The notes beneath the pieces are model-generated. The model was not told the origin of the DNA. It saw only the letters and a list, made by a program, of their open reading frames with translations, and searched no databases. From Vespula vulgaris (Eukaryota; Arthropoda; Insecta; Hymenoptera; Vespidae): DNA of 64,000 nt. The stretch is taken from the NCBI RefSeq assembly GCF_905475345.1, contig NC_066594.1, forward strand, positions 5,317,501 through 5,381,500, read 5' to 3'. Numbering within the stretch: position 1 is the first letter of the stretch; every line of letters starts with the position of its first letter. Made by a program: the position numbers and the translations under genes. This document shows positions 24,360 through 35,542 of this stretch, piece by piece.

Positions 24360-24725
24360 TGGAATTCGTGATCAGTTGCTAACTAAAATAAATCAGCGCG
24401 GCTCCGATCTCCGTTGGAAAATTTCAAAGTACGGCAGCTCTCTGGCTGAGTACTTGTAGTAGAGACCAGGTAGCAAGGTAGTAGATTGAAGAGACCGATG
24501 CGCCATTCCGCGCATCAGGGTGGGATTGCAGCAGCCCAGAGACATAATAACTCTATTATCACGAACCGCGGAAGCGGTGATTTTAATTTGTCACGCCGAC
24601 TGGAGCCACGCCGTCCAAAATCAATTACAAACTTTGGGTACCGTAACAACAACTTCGTGCAGCGCGTGCTGGCGCGTACCCAGTGCTCTAATTATTCATC
24701 AACCCGCTTGGATTGAATGGTAACG
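24360..24725. promoter_or_regulatory. complex CpG-rich island
   Basis: About 360 bp of high-complexity DNA with GC above the local mean. It contains words such as AAATCAATTACAA and TCTAATTATTCATCA that resemble homeodomain sites. Two overlapping plus-strand frames (24,486-24,723) are open, but the peptides lack any domain and both frames are equally open. That is what conserved non-coding DNA typically gives. One of the better candidates for a cis-regulatory element. Confidence 0.25.
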
Positions 24726-27700
24726 AGCATTCGTGCTGTTTCTTCCAGCTACCTTATACCAGGACCTATTGAGCCAACTTTTCTCATCGGTAGACAAAAA
24801 CCTTTCTTCTTCAATCCTCCTCTACGAAATTTTTACCTAATCGTATTTTCACCAAAAGCTCATTTTCGTCTTAAGAATGAATTACCATCCATCTTAAGAA
24901 AGATTAAAATTGTCTGAACTATTGGAAATACTTTCTCATCTTTTTCGGTTCGGATATCGTTTTCCGAGTTGATAAATACTCGGACGACGTAGAAAGGAAT
25001 TCCTGATTACCAACGATTTCAGTTAAGCGATCTCTCGTGTTGCGAAGGTACTACATCCTTCGACGCTTCGTTTTCCGAGCTTTTCGTAGTGCATTTTTGT
25101 GAAACCACGTGCACGAATACGATGCAGGATGCGCGCTCGATGGTACCTAAGCTCGTCTGTGAAAAAGAAAAAGTTTCGTGGACGATACCCGAGGACATGG
25201 GAGAACGAAAAATAAAAGAAAAGAAAGAGAAAAGAGAGGGATAGCCCTGCTAAGCGAGCTCGTTGTCTATTGTCGGTAACGGTTTCGAGTTTGCGGTTAA
25301 CCGAAAAGCGCCGTTTCGTGAGCTCCATCCTTTTTCTATCTCTCATTCCTATCACGCTTCGTCTCTTTTTCTCGAGTATCGTCTCCTTTTCTGCGGTACC
25401 AGCAAAGAGATCAAAAAACGATCCCGATGAAGAACACGTTTGAATTAATCGTGATTCAAACGATAAATGACAATGAGAAAAAGGGAACATCGATCTTTTA
25501 AAACCAACAGCTCATCGAATTATTTCGGAAAAACTCTCCTCTCTAAGCGAACTCAAAACTTTCCTAACGAAGATCTTGTGCCGTTTAAACGCTCTACACC
25601 TTGGCGTCAAGTACACTCGGTAGCACTGTGGAGGACAGGGGCCTGAATATTTAACGTCATATTTTAAAGCCAGACTCGTTCGTACTTGTCCTCCTTTTAG
25701 CTTTCTCCTTCCTCTTCTTTTTCATCCCTGCCCCCTGCTCTCCTCCCCATCTCAAGCTTCTATTCTCTTTTTCCCTATCATCGGTTCGGGGTCAATCGCG
25801 AAGAAGACGCAACAAAATTTTCTTATGTCCAGCAACGATCTCCTCGCGCACCGTAGATATATAATTTTTAATATAAAAAGAAGAGAGAAACGACAGCAAA
25901 AAGAGCCGTTCGATCGTAAATATTTCTTGCATCTGAAAATACTTTGCGAGTTGATAAAATAGTTTTGAAAATGAATATAAGCATTTTAAGTTATGATACA
26001 AATATTTTAAAGTAAATCGTTCTAGGATAAAATGCAGAAAGAGATGAATAGAATATCTCTGTTATAGAGGATCTTTTTGAAATTCCAAATAAAATTTTGC
26101 CTTTTTCAATGCGCGTGCATAGAGAAGTATCGCGAAGTCTGAATGGCATTCGACGAAATAAGAAGATCCTTGACAAGGTTGAATCAACGTAGAATATACG
26201 CCTTCGTATAGAAGCTGGTGGGAAAGTTGAAAAACACGTGATATTCTCTTGGAGTGGATCGACGTGACGCCAGTGACGATCACGAGGTGAATGCAAAAAT
26301 GGTGCGGCACAATGAGACGAATTTTCTTACGATTTTTCTTACCATCCGTCGACTGGAATCTCAAATTAATGGAAGCTTCTATAAAAATCTTCCCCGAGTA
26401 CAATATTCTCGATGTTCGATATAAAAATCGATAATTACGGAGCTCGCGCCATTATTATAATGGCCTATTCAATAAGATGGAAAATAAGGTAGGTACGTAT
26501 ATAAACAGGATGCTTCGAATTTCTCTAACATTATAAACCCCTTTTAAATTTTCTACAAACCTGGACGAGGAAGATCAATCTCGAGCACGGTCTTTAAATT
26601 ATCGTCGACGATGTCAAAAGACTCTCCTCTTTTTCTACCGAATCCCTTCCCCTCTTCTCCGTCATACTCCAGACCCCCCGCCCTTGTCGTGTCTCGAGCT
26701 TATGTTAGGATCGAGACAATGTCGGAGGCACGATCTTTCTTCCCTTCCGGAATTTTCCTTTCAAAATTATATGCAACGTAAAGCTTCGAATATTAAGGCT
26801 GCGTGTGCGAGACGTTTATCTCCGAACGACTGGCTTTATTCTCGTGCTCCTTCGTGAATCGCGTGATTACAACGAACGCGTATATCCTTCTACTATCGAC
26901 ACTTATTATTTCCTTTTACGATTATGGCCATAGCATGGGTCCGCATGAAGATAAGAATTGCGTTTATCGTAAGGATATGCTTCGAAGCTGCCGAGTGAAT
27001 TATTATCGTCATTTTCGCTCTTTTGGAATGACGTAGCAGGTAGCTCGAAAAAGTGCCTCTTGCGTTATAAAATTATTTTTCGTACGTGCCTCTATATTTA
27101 TACGTATATGCAAGTGAACAACGTTCATATACTTTTCGATCGTCGTCCTCCTTTTTCTAAAATCCTCGATTACGATACACAATAATTGTACGAAAAGTTA
27201 TTCCTTTTCCCATCTCTCTAGCGAATCATTGCAGAGAGAAGAGAATACGTATTGTCTGCGTTCAAAGTGGCACGTAATCGCGACGTAACGGTCCGTGAAC
27301 ACATCCCCTCGTCGCGATGTTCTTCCATGGAATCCTAGCAACGACGGAAAGCATCTTGAGTGGAAAAGCCGACGGGTATGCTTGCATAATTTACGACGCG
27401 ACTTTAACGACTATTTTCAGTGCTCCTACGGTTTTTACTTCTAACGGTATCGTTCTCCCAACATCCCTCGTTTCTCCGTTCTCGCTTCGAAGACATTTTG
27501 TCGACTTGGTGGGAGGGTTGAATATTTCCAAGGAATTTCGTCGCAGCGAATCGTTTCTTCGATTCGAAGAGTAGCAATCCGTGTCCTTAAAAATCAAACC
27601 GAGCTCTCTTCGAACAAGGAAATACTTCATTTTGATTTTTACGCTTTCGTTGTCTAAAGAAAAACAGTAATATGTAAAGTTATTAAATCTATCGGATTGT

Positions 27701-27876
27701 TTTATAAAGTAGCCGTACCTGAGAGAAACATAGTTTCTAATTAATTTTGTCTAACGACCATAGCAACCCACGTAATTACCACGAAACAAGGATGCTTGTT
27801 ATGTTTCTCGTAAGCCCCTCTTAACTTAACGCTAGAGCGTTTGTCACCGTGCCTACGACAAAAGAATAGAACCGTT
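24726..27876. other. unique sequence, no supported gene
   Basis: This stretch includes a 155-codon minus-strand frame (25,023-25,490) and an 85-codon plus-strand frame (27,317-27,574). Both are unrecognised, and the first has aromatic and lysine runs. AT-rich elsewhere. A minus-strand AG/GTACGG junction (27,718/27,719), preceded by TTTCTCTCAG, is a weak ratchet-like site. Confidence 0.3.
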
Positions 27877-27930
27877 CTCTCTCTCTCTCTTTCTCTTTCT
27901 GTTCCTCTCTCATTTTCTCTCTTTCCTAAA
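27877..27930. repeat. CT-rich microsatellite
   Basis: (CT)n with TTTC and GTTC interruptions. Confidence 0.85.
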
Positions 27931-28499
27931 ATCTCTCGTCTTCCTTCGTACGCGTTACTCTTGAAGAAACTTGCACCCTTTGAATCTATCTTATCGCTCG
28001 ACTGCTCGCGATAATGTCGTTTGCACGACAAGCACAAAATTTACCGTTTTACCATAATGAAAACTTAAAATAACATATAACTACGTAATTACCAACGTAT
28101 ATATATGTATGTTTAGACCATAACTCAAACGCGAGGAAGGAAGATAGAATCATTTAGTTTCAGAATTTCAGTTTAAAATACAATAGATCCAAGGAAAAAG
28201 AATATTAATATATCGCTTTAAGTTTTTATGTCGAAACGCGTTAGCATATAAATTCGTAGATATATATATATATATAGTTGCCTCATGAACGACTAAAAGC
28301 AAACGAATATTTTTTTCTTTTTTCCTTTTTTTTTTAAATCCACAGTTTCAAACGCATCGCACCGTGAAAATAAAAAAAAAAAATACATTGTCCTGTTCGT
28401 GAACCTATAGATCTTCCTATACGCACATACAGGTTTGTATCTATGTTCCAGTACCGTATGTCCTATGTGTAGATGTACGTACGTGCGGGACACATTAAT

Positions 28500-28744
28500 A
28501 GAACGGTGTGTTCCTATCAGAAATTTCGATTCGTGATCGTCGTGTAGGCCGCTTCATCAGCCACCGATTGTTCGCCGTCAGAAAAGTTAATTGAACTTTG
28601 ATTTCAGTCTATAACTAGAACCTCCGCTGGTAGCCAACATCGAGACAGCTCGACCAATCGATTTGCATTATCTTTTTACGTAGCCGCGTCACGACAATTT
28701 CCAAATTTACACTTCATGCCGATCGGTAAACGTTGTTTTTACAG
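28500..28744. promoter_or_regulatory. complex island upstream of an AG/GT junction
   Basis: Complex DNA of moderate GC with AGTTAATTG and CAATCGATTTG words, ending at the AG/GTAGGT junction at 28,744/28,745. It has no supported coding frame and may be intronic conserved sequence. Confidence 0.2.
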
Positions 28745-28752
28745 GTAGGTAA
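28738..28752 (+). other. possible recursive splice site (plus strand)
   Basis: TTTTTACAG is directly followed by GTAGGT. A 3' splice site thus abuts a 5' splice site with no exon between them, the arrangement of insect zero-length ratchet sites. The donor half is one base off GTAAGT and the upstream pyrimidine tract is short, so this is much weaker than the minus-strand site at 33,073. Confidence 0.2.
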
Positions 28753-29193
28753 TCGATAAACTGTCAAAAGAATCCGGAGTATCGGTGATAGGAAAGAAGA
28801 AAAAGATGCTTGGAGTTTCATTGTTAGAATTCGATTTTCAATCGAAAAATAAAGATCTCTTTTCATTGATCGACATTGGAACTCCATAATCGCATATGAT
28901 GCCAGTTATCGAAATAATGAGATATTTCTCATCGCGAATATACACGATACAAACTGCAAAGGATAAAGGACTTATAAAAGGAAATATAGAAAATGTCATT
29001 CTTGGGTTGCTCCTTGCCGAAGATGCAAGATAAATAAAAGAAAAAGAAACAGAATTGAAAAAGGAGAAGAGGACCTTTTAAGACGGCCAAACGGGGCAGG
29101 ACGTCGATATACACGACCTTCCTTTAGTCTTTTCTTTTTTTCTTATCTCTTCACCTTCTCTTCAAGACTTTTACCATCGTATCGTCTTCACAG

Positions 29194-29313
29194 GTCACGG
29201 TCTCCATGGGGACACCTACACGTTCACCTTCGTATGGTGGATTCTATTGTTCCAAAAATTCAACCTCGACTAACTTCCAGCCATCCAATTTCTCTCCTCC
29301 GGTGCCAAAGTGA
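29194..29313 (+). other. candidate terminal exon, unrecognised
   Basis: A long pyrimidine-rich stretch (about 29,120-29,190) ends in TCTTCACAG. Downstream a frame is open for 39 codons to TGA. The peptide begins VTVSMGTPTRSPSYGGFYC and is Ser/Thr/Pro-rich. The minus strand is also open across 29,244-29,549 (101 codons), so openness is not discriminating. No family recognised. Confidence 0.08.
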
Positions 29314-29709
29314 AGCAGAAACTTGGAATGCACGTAAGGCGCGGACAGGAGACAAGGAAGGTGGTACTTCGAGCCAAGAATAAAAAACGAACGGACCGAG
29401 GGTGTTACATTGCTCCGGTCCGCTTGGTAACTCGGAAAGTAGGTAAAAAAGGAAGATAGAAAGAGAGAGAGAGAGAACTGGCTCTGTTCGCATAATGAGG
29501 CGCGAACGTGTAAATTTCTACGATCGTCGGCCGTGCACAAGGTTGGCAATATTCCACGTGGTTTCCTCCAAGCACCGGTTCTCTTGTTTTTCTTCGATGA
29601 ACCTAGACGAAATGAAAGAAGGAAGAAGGAAGGATTCTTTTTCGTAGAGAAGTTCAGAATAAAAAGACCTGCTGCCTAGTTTCGTTCTACGAGGGTCTCT
29701 CAAATTTTC

Positions 29710-30010
29710 TTGTTCTCGTTATGGCAAAGGAATAGGTTCGCAGTTGTCGGCAATAGCACATGAAACCGGTAGCGTAATGGGGCTATTTTCTATGGTAACA
29801 CGAGCTGAAAGGGAGCACTGGCAAATCACAAGTAGGGATAGGCTTCGCTGCCACCACTGTCGTCGGTGCTGCCACTGCTGCAGCCTATATAGTTTGCACG
29901 CAAACGCGAACCGTGTTTACCAAACAACCTGTCAAAGCTTTGCCCACCCAATTTTCCACGAGCAGTTAAGCCAACAATGTAGTGCCACCCAACTACAGTG
30001 TGTGCGTATG
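29710..30010. promoter_or_regulatory. complex CpG-rich island with forkhead-type word
   Basis: About 300 bp of complex DNA immediately upstream of a GA microsatellite. It carries TGTTTAC (29,914-29,920), a GCTGCC/GTGCTG-rich core and several CAAACAAC-like words. The plus-strand frame through it ends in Arg-Glu repeat and is not credible as coding. Possible enhancer. Confidence 0.25.
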
Positions 30011-30032
30011 TTTGTGTATCGTGTACGTGTTG

Positions 30033-30033
30033 C

Positions 30034-30078
<45 letters not shown>

Positions 30079-30095
30079 TAGATAGAGAGAAAAGG
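30033..30095. repeat. (GA)n microsatellite
   Basis: GA tract with AAGA, GGGA and GATA variants. Confidence 0.95.
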
Positions 30096-31159
30096 GATAC
30101 CTACGCGAGGAGAAAGACCGATTCCGACTATCGGCAGCTTTTCAATTTACCTCTCTTCCTCTATTGGAATTCAGAAACACAGAACCGTTACGCACTGCTA
30201 AAACTTCTCTTCTCTGTCGTTGACCTAGCTCAAAAAATGCATTTGCATCCTTGATTTTATTTGATTCGATTACCATCGCAATACTTTGCTAACTTTTGTT
30301 TTACGTGCAAAATGAAATAACGAAAGAACTTTTTACGATACGTTAGTAATTTCTGTTTCTTTTTTTTTTTTGATTTTATAAGATGAAATTTAACCGGTTA
30401 CAATAACGTCGCTATTATTTTACGTCAATTTTACTTTTATGCTATTTTACGCTTCTCCCGAAACTCATTCGAACCGTTAACTCGTCAACGAGACGAGTTT
30501 CGACGACGGTGGCGTAAAAAGTCGGAGACAGCGAGGCGTATAAAACATCTTTTAACGAATGACGATACCTCCCTACGTGAGGTGGATTAAGTCTTCTTAC
30601 ATCGGTCTGCCGATCGCCGACAAAAAGATACGATGTGATGGATGGACTGATCGATGCTCGCACGAGGAGATCGTGCTGCGTACAGGATCGAAACCGAAAA
30701 ACTTTTCTTTTTCTTACACACACATCGATATACCCATAGGTATACATAAGACACGAGAATCATAAAACTTGTTACAAATTCTAGGCCGTATCGAATAACG
30801 ACAAAAAGTGAAAGGATAATCGTTCGATAAATTTGCATCTTTCGCTCATACGTCGATCTTTTTCTGGTTTCTCCTTATTCAAAAAGTAGATCCGGAAAGA
30901 CAACAAGTATAAAAATCTTCGGTCGTAATGGGAGCACATTCGGTTGACGGCAGCACTCACATTCTTTATTTTTTGTTCCTTTTACAGACTTATGCACAAT
31001 GAAAGGACCACAAATATTTAGCGTACATTAAAAGGCGTATTTGTGGAAAAGGCAAAAGCCATAGAAGATCCGTCAAATGTGTCCCACCCTTGAAATTCTG
31101 TCTACTCGTTCCGCGTGTAAAGACACAGTCATCCATCTCGCTTACTTCCTTTCTTTCAT
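30096..31159. other. unique AT-rich sequence, no supported gene
   Basis: Poly-T run near 30,360. A pair of opposing chance-length frames lies around 30,440-30,840. Nothing assigned. Confidence 0.35.
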
Positions 31160-31230
31160 TCTCTTCTCTCTCTCTTTGCCTTTCTCTTTTCTTCTCTCTC
31201 TCTCTCTTTCTCTCTCTCTCTTTCTCTTTT
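31160..31230. repeat. (CT)n microsatellite
   Basis: CT tract with TTTC interruptions, 175 bp upstream of an oppositely composed GA tract. Confidence 0.9.
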
Positions 31231-31404
31231 TCCACTTTCTACTAAAATTTCGGGTATTGTTCGTTCCTTTTACCGTTGTTCTCCCCTGCCTATCTAGCCC
31301 TCTTGCATTTGCTTCCTCCTTCTCTTCTCTCCTCTCTATCGCTTTATCCTCCACCGTTCACCAAAAGCTTTGAATTCTCGCGCGGAAAAAGGGAGAAGGA
31401 TGGT

Positions 31405-31440
<36 letters not shown>

Positions 31441-31450
31441 AGAAGAGAGG
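31405..31450. repeat. (GA)n microsatellite
   Basis: GA tract that could pair with the CT tract at 31,160-31,230 in a transcript. Confidence 0.95.
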
Positions 31451-32207
31451 AGTAAGCTAGAGCGTATCTCGTTCGCGCGCGAAAGCTTTCTTCAAAGAGT
31501 GCTCCATTATCCGCACCAGGAAATCCGAGAGAAGTTCGAGCATCCGTCGAGATAATCGAATTCTTACTTCTCGGTTGCCCTTTATCTTCCAAGAGAGACC
31601 GTCCCCTCGACCCTCTGAACCCCATCCCACTGAACCCTTCGTAGTACACATACATATTTATTCACTTTCATAATGCTTCTCTACTTCGATAGGCTTATAT
31701 CCTATTTCTTAAATAGGCCCATAATGCATTTTTGAATATCCTTGCAAGCTTAAACTATTCCTTTCATATCCTGTAAAGCTAACAAAAGGTAAGATGCGTT
31801 AGGATTAAATCAAGGATGATCATGAACGATGGCTTTTTCATCGATCTTCATTTCCATCATCAGAATTTCTCTAAAGAAACAAATAATCAAAAGAAATAGT
31901 CAAACGTAAATCGTCAGAATATAAAATATGAATCAACTCTTTTCCGTTCTTTAGATTTGCCATACATAAAAATAATAAGTAGTACGAGGGCAACGAAGCC
32001 AAAAAACGAAAAAAAAAGAAGAAGAAAAGATCTTCTTCTGAGAACATTCAAGCTGTATTTTTCCTTTCTCATGTTTTTTCTCAAGAATTCAGAAAGCTCA
32101 CGCGGCCAAGAGGATAACGACGCTTGATTATTTCTTTCCTATATCGCTGGGAATTCACAAAAGTTTCGAAGTCGCCCGACGACGCGTCGCTTTCCTTCGT
32201 GCCCTTC
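31451..32207. other. unique sequence, no supported gene
   Basis: AT-rich DNA, with an adenine-rich patch near 32,010. Nothing assigned. Confidence 0.35.
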
Positions 32208-32230
32208 CTCTCTCTCTCTCTCTCTTTTCC
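32208..32230. repeat. (CT)n microsatellite
   Basis: Short CT tract facing the GA tract at 32,310-32,362. Confidence 0.85.
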
Positions 32231-32309
32231 TTTGAAACGTCTTCAAAGAGAGCGTCTTTTCGAAATAAGGACGGAAAATAAACGAAAAAGAAAGACTGTC
32301 AGTAAGAGA

Positions 32310-32320
32310 AAAAGAGAGAA

Positions 32321-32355
<35 letters not shown>

Positions 32356-32362
32356 GAGAGAG
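32310..32362. repeat. (GA)n microsatellite
   Basis: GA tract with AAAG interruptions. It causes the Arg-Glu and Ser-Leu pseudo-frames spanning 32,124-32,549. Confidence 0.9.
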
Positions 32363-32564
32363 CTCGGCTTTTCATTTCTTTCTTGCGCAATCTAGAAACC
32401 GTAAAGTTAATGTCCTCGTTTTGAAAGCACCCCTGTGGGGCACGAGAGTGAAACGGTAAGAAGAAGGTCTCGGGAAAGGTCGTTACGTGTCGCGCAATTC
32501 TAGATCTTCGGAAGTATACGTCCCACCCCTTCTTCTCACACTTCCTCACCCCAATATTTTTTTC

Positions 32565-32775
32565 CTACGAATCACGAAGCGCGCCAGGCGGCATGATATT
32601 TCCGCGCTAATGCGGGATTGATGTCCTGCAGTATTAAAAATGTATCACGCATCGCTGGCCCCGAGCTTTAGAATTACAATTAAGCGAGCAATTTAGTCGT
32701 CCTCGTACTAGTGCCATTTCGCACCTCGCAAATCGTCCCGAACAAACGAGTGGTCCAATGCTGCTACGAAAACTA
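32565..32775. promoter_or_regulatory. complex island, possible enhancer
   Basis: About 200 bp of high-complexity DNA with GCGCTAATGCGGGATT, CAATTAAGCG and AATTTAGTCG words, typical of Hox/paired-type sites. No long open frame. GTACTAGTGCC inside it shares 11 nt with miR-252, but flanks do not match. One of the stronger candidates for conserved non-coding DNA. Confidence 0.25.
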
Positions 32776-33059
32776 GATCGTCAACCTACTTACACGTTCT
32801 ATTACGAAGAAAATATCTTATAGTTTCTTTTTCTTGAGAAAATGAAAATTTTATTATTTACGCGATGAGAAATACTTCTTTTTACGGGGGAAATGATAGT
32901 AACGCAAGGAATTAGATTATAATAGAAAATATTATCCGACTTATCGTTTGACGTCCATTTGTTTCCTCGTCTTTTCTTTATCCTTTCCTTCATCTTTTCT
33001 TTTTGGAATAAGAAAGTTTTGAAGATACCAAAGACGATGTCGCGAAGAGGAATAGCAGA

Positions 33060-33105
33060 ACGTTCGTACTTACCTGAAACAAGAGAAAAATAATAGGTCA
33101 AAAGT
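33060..33105 (-). other. near-consensus recursive splice site (ratchet point)
   Basis: Read on the minus strand, TCTTGTTTCAG is followed without gap by GTAAGTACG, with the junction between 33,074 and 33,073. Upstream are an almost pure pyrimidine/adenine stretch (TTATTTTTCTC) and TGAC words that could serve as branch points. The sequence therefore carries a strong 3' splice site and a perfect GTAAGT 5' splice site sharing one AG/GT junction. In Drosophila this architecture marks zero-length exons used to remove very long introns stepwise. If real, a minus-strand gene with a long intron spans this position. The alternative is an ordinary acceptor of an exon beginning GTAAGT. Confidence 0.5.
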
Positions 33106-33365
33106 CAGTCAATCATTTTAAATCGAATTTTAGCAAAAATTAAAAATAGTCATTTCGCGAAATTGTTATATGGCTATTTTTGCTGCACTTGAGCGGCGGA
33201 ATAAAAATTTTACGGAGAAAGGAGCCATCACAAAACGGATCGTGGAGACCACGTTATAACAACTGGCTTCATTGTCGGCTAGCAGAGAATTCGTTAGGGT
33301 AATTCTCTTCTTTTTTCGACAAAATTTCAGTGAACTAAAGGAGGTGAAATGAGAGTGCGAGAATG

Positions 33366-33367
<2 letters not shown>
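33106..33367. other. unique AT-rich sequence, nothing assigned
   Basis: Sequence upstream (minus-strand sense) of the ratchet-like site. No other feature seen. Confidence 0.3.

Positions 33368-33410
<43 letters not shown>
33368..33410. repeat. (GA)n microsatellite
   Basis: GA tract of about 40 bp. Confidence 0.95.
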
Positions 33411-33413
<3 letters not shown>

Positions 33414-33429
33414 AGAAGGAGAAAAAAAC

Positions 33430-33433
<4 letters not shown>

Positions 33434-33476
<43 letters not shown>
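33434..33476. repeat. (GACA)n tetranucleotide repeat
   Basis: About ten GACA units. The minus strand reads as a Cys-Leu-Ser-Val repeat, which is an artefact. Confidence 0.95.
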
Positions 33477-34969
33477 AAGAGAGAGAGAAAGAGAGGATGA
33501 GAAGAAGGCGAAAGAGGGAGAATCGTTCGAGTGTGCGCTCGAAATAGGTAAAGAGCGAGAGTGAGAGGGAGTTCTAAAGGTAAAATTCGTGTACGCGTAG
33601 AAAAGCTCGTAGAGAACGAGGAGCGCTCGTTCTTCACCCGAAATTAAGCGAGTTAGGGTGTACGTCTCGTTTGCACGTGAATTTCCCGACTGCCTTCCCA
33701 CCTCCTTCTCTCGTCTCTTTCTCTTTCATTTTTTCTCTCTTCATCTCTCACCATCTCTCGCTTTCTCTCTATTTCCTCGTCTCACCTCCAGACACCTTCA
33801 ACGTCCTGGACAAATACGAATTCATTGCCGCATTAGGAACGTTTACTCGAAGTTGAGACGAAGAGCCCAAAAAGAAAGGGAGTGATACATTTTTTCATTT
33901 TTTCTTTTACAGAGCACCTTAACAAAGAAACGACGGGCGATAGAGAAGGAGAATCCTACGGATCTCCTTGATTTCGGTTACTCTTTTAATATTATCGCCA
34001 ACGCAAAATTTTTCTCCGACCTCCGTGATTGAGTTTTTCAACAGAATGATAAAGTCTGTAAACTCTGAATGGATTTAACCTTTCGGCTAGAAGTTTAGCT
34101 CGATTATCTCGTTCGTGTAAACGGAAAGGAGTAGTTTTTAGAATCATTCGTATACGCTGCGTATATACGTATATACATATACAGTCATGCATAAAGGTAT
34201 TTACTATCGAGAATCAACGCAAATTCGAAATCGATACGAGCTTATCGTTTGTGCCAGAATAAATAACGCGTTTCGAGAAAGGCTCGAATTCTAATACGAT
34301 AATTCGTATTCATTTGGTGGCTCCTACGGATTCGATCGGACGACGTGTGGGCGGAACAAAAAGTGGAACGGAAAGCCGAAAACAAAACGTTCGTAACAAC
34401 GCGTTTCTTTCGTCGCGAGCCATGAAAATCAGAGGTTATACATATACATAGATTCTCGCGTTGCGCTCGACAATGGAACGAGAACGAGAGAATCGTGTCT
34501 TCTACGTGTGCCCGAGCGAACGTGAAATATAACGTACCACGCTCGGCTAGTATATTATCGATAAAGACTGAACGAACTAGCGATCGATCCGAACGATCGA
34601 TCTATCGATCGAAGCTTCGATTCAACATCGTTCTCTTCTATCGTCACAAACGGACGCTCGAGAGATTACGGTGTATGGCGTTCTAGATTCAAGAAAGCAG
34701 AGGCTGTTTTAAATACCAGATCAAACGATCGGGAAAAGTCGTCCGATCGTGGGTCCAGATTTGAAATTCAATCGCCGTCATTTTTCTAGCAGCGTGCGCT
34801 ACACGAGCTGAGTCAGGGGATAGGAAGATCGCGAATCTCGTCGAACCGCTTTTCGCGTAAACGTGGCCACTATATAATATGTAGATATATTGCTCGGTGG
34901 ACATTTTTTTCGAAACTCTCTTTCGATTTCATGCTCTCCAAGTAGTTCTCCATTTCGATTATCGTTCGT
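33477..34969. other. unique sequence, no supported gene
   Basis: A pyrimidine-rich patch lies at about 33,705-33,790. TATCGATA (34,556-34,563) and the 14 bp palindrome ATCGAAGCTTCGAT (34,608-34,621) sit in a cluster of ATCGAT words. No coding sequence supported. Confidence 0.3.
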
Positions 34970-34975
34970 ACTCAC

Positions 34976-35145
34976 CGTTTACGCTCTCTTTTCGAGCACA
35001 AAATTCGCTCGGTTTCATTTTGTACGTTACTGCATCGCCGTAATGCGCAAATACGCGCGGCTTTAACGTCGGAATACACGGAAGTACGATCGCAAAACGT
35101 AATTACTCTTGTAGACGCAGATGGCACACCGCGCACCTCCACCAT
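34976..35145 (-). other. candidate first coding exon, unrecognised
   Basis: On the minus strand an ATG (codon at about 35,143-35,145) opens a frame beginning MVEVRGVPSASTRVITF, with an in-frame TGA five codons upstream. It runs 56 codons to AAACG/GTGAGTACG, a strong 5' splice-site match. The last codon is split after two bases. Composition is basic and Cys-containing but matches no family I know. It has the same orientation as the ratchet-like site at 33,073. Chance is a real possibility for 170 bp. Confidence 0.12.
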
Positions 35146-35542
35146 CGAGGACAATTTCGTTCAAAGCGTAAAACGGTGGAAACGGTTTCTGACGTAGAAA
35201 TACGTACGTGTACGTAGAGACACACGTAAACACACACACAAAAGCACTTGTATCGTCCGCGACGTTTAATATTGTTTATACGGGAAGCACAAAAGTGCTA
35301 CGCTTTGGGATTGACGGTTAAAACGAAATGGATAGCCCCTCTTTATCGGAAATTCAATTTTCGTTATTCTTGCATTCGCGCCCTTGTTTTCGCTAAATTC
35401 AACGCATAAGGATATACAAACGTGGATTCCATTCGATGACTCAACGTACGCTGGAATGTTTTCCCATAAATCAGACAATGTATAAACTTAATTTTCATGC
35501 AATTTTCGCAAATAGAACACGCATCTGATTCGACGAGCAATA

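Noticed and set aside
32705..32716. Possible miR-252 core (GTACTAGTGCC)
   Set aside because: The first and last parts of the mature sequence do not match, and no complementary arm is visible.
34556..34563. TATCGATA (DRE-type core promoter motif)
   Set aside because: The same word occurs elsewhere (for example 9,900) and ATCGAT words are frequent here. No start-site context supports a promoter.
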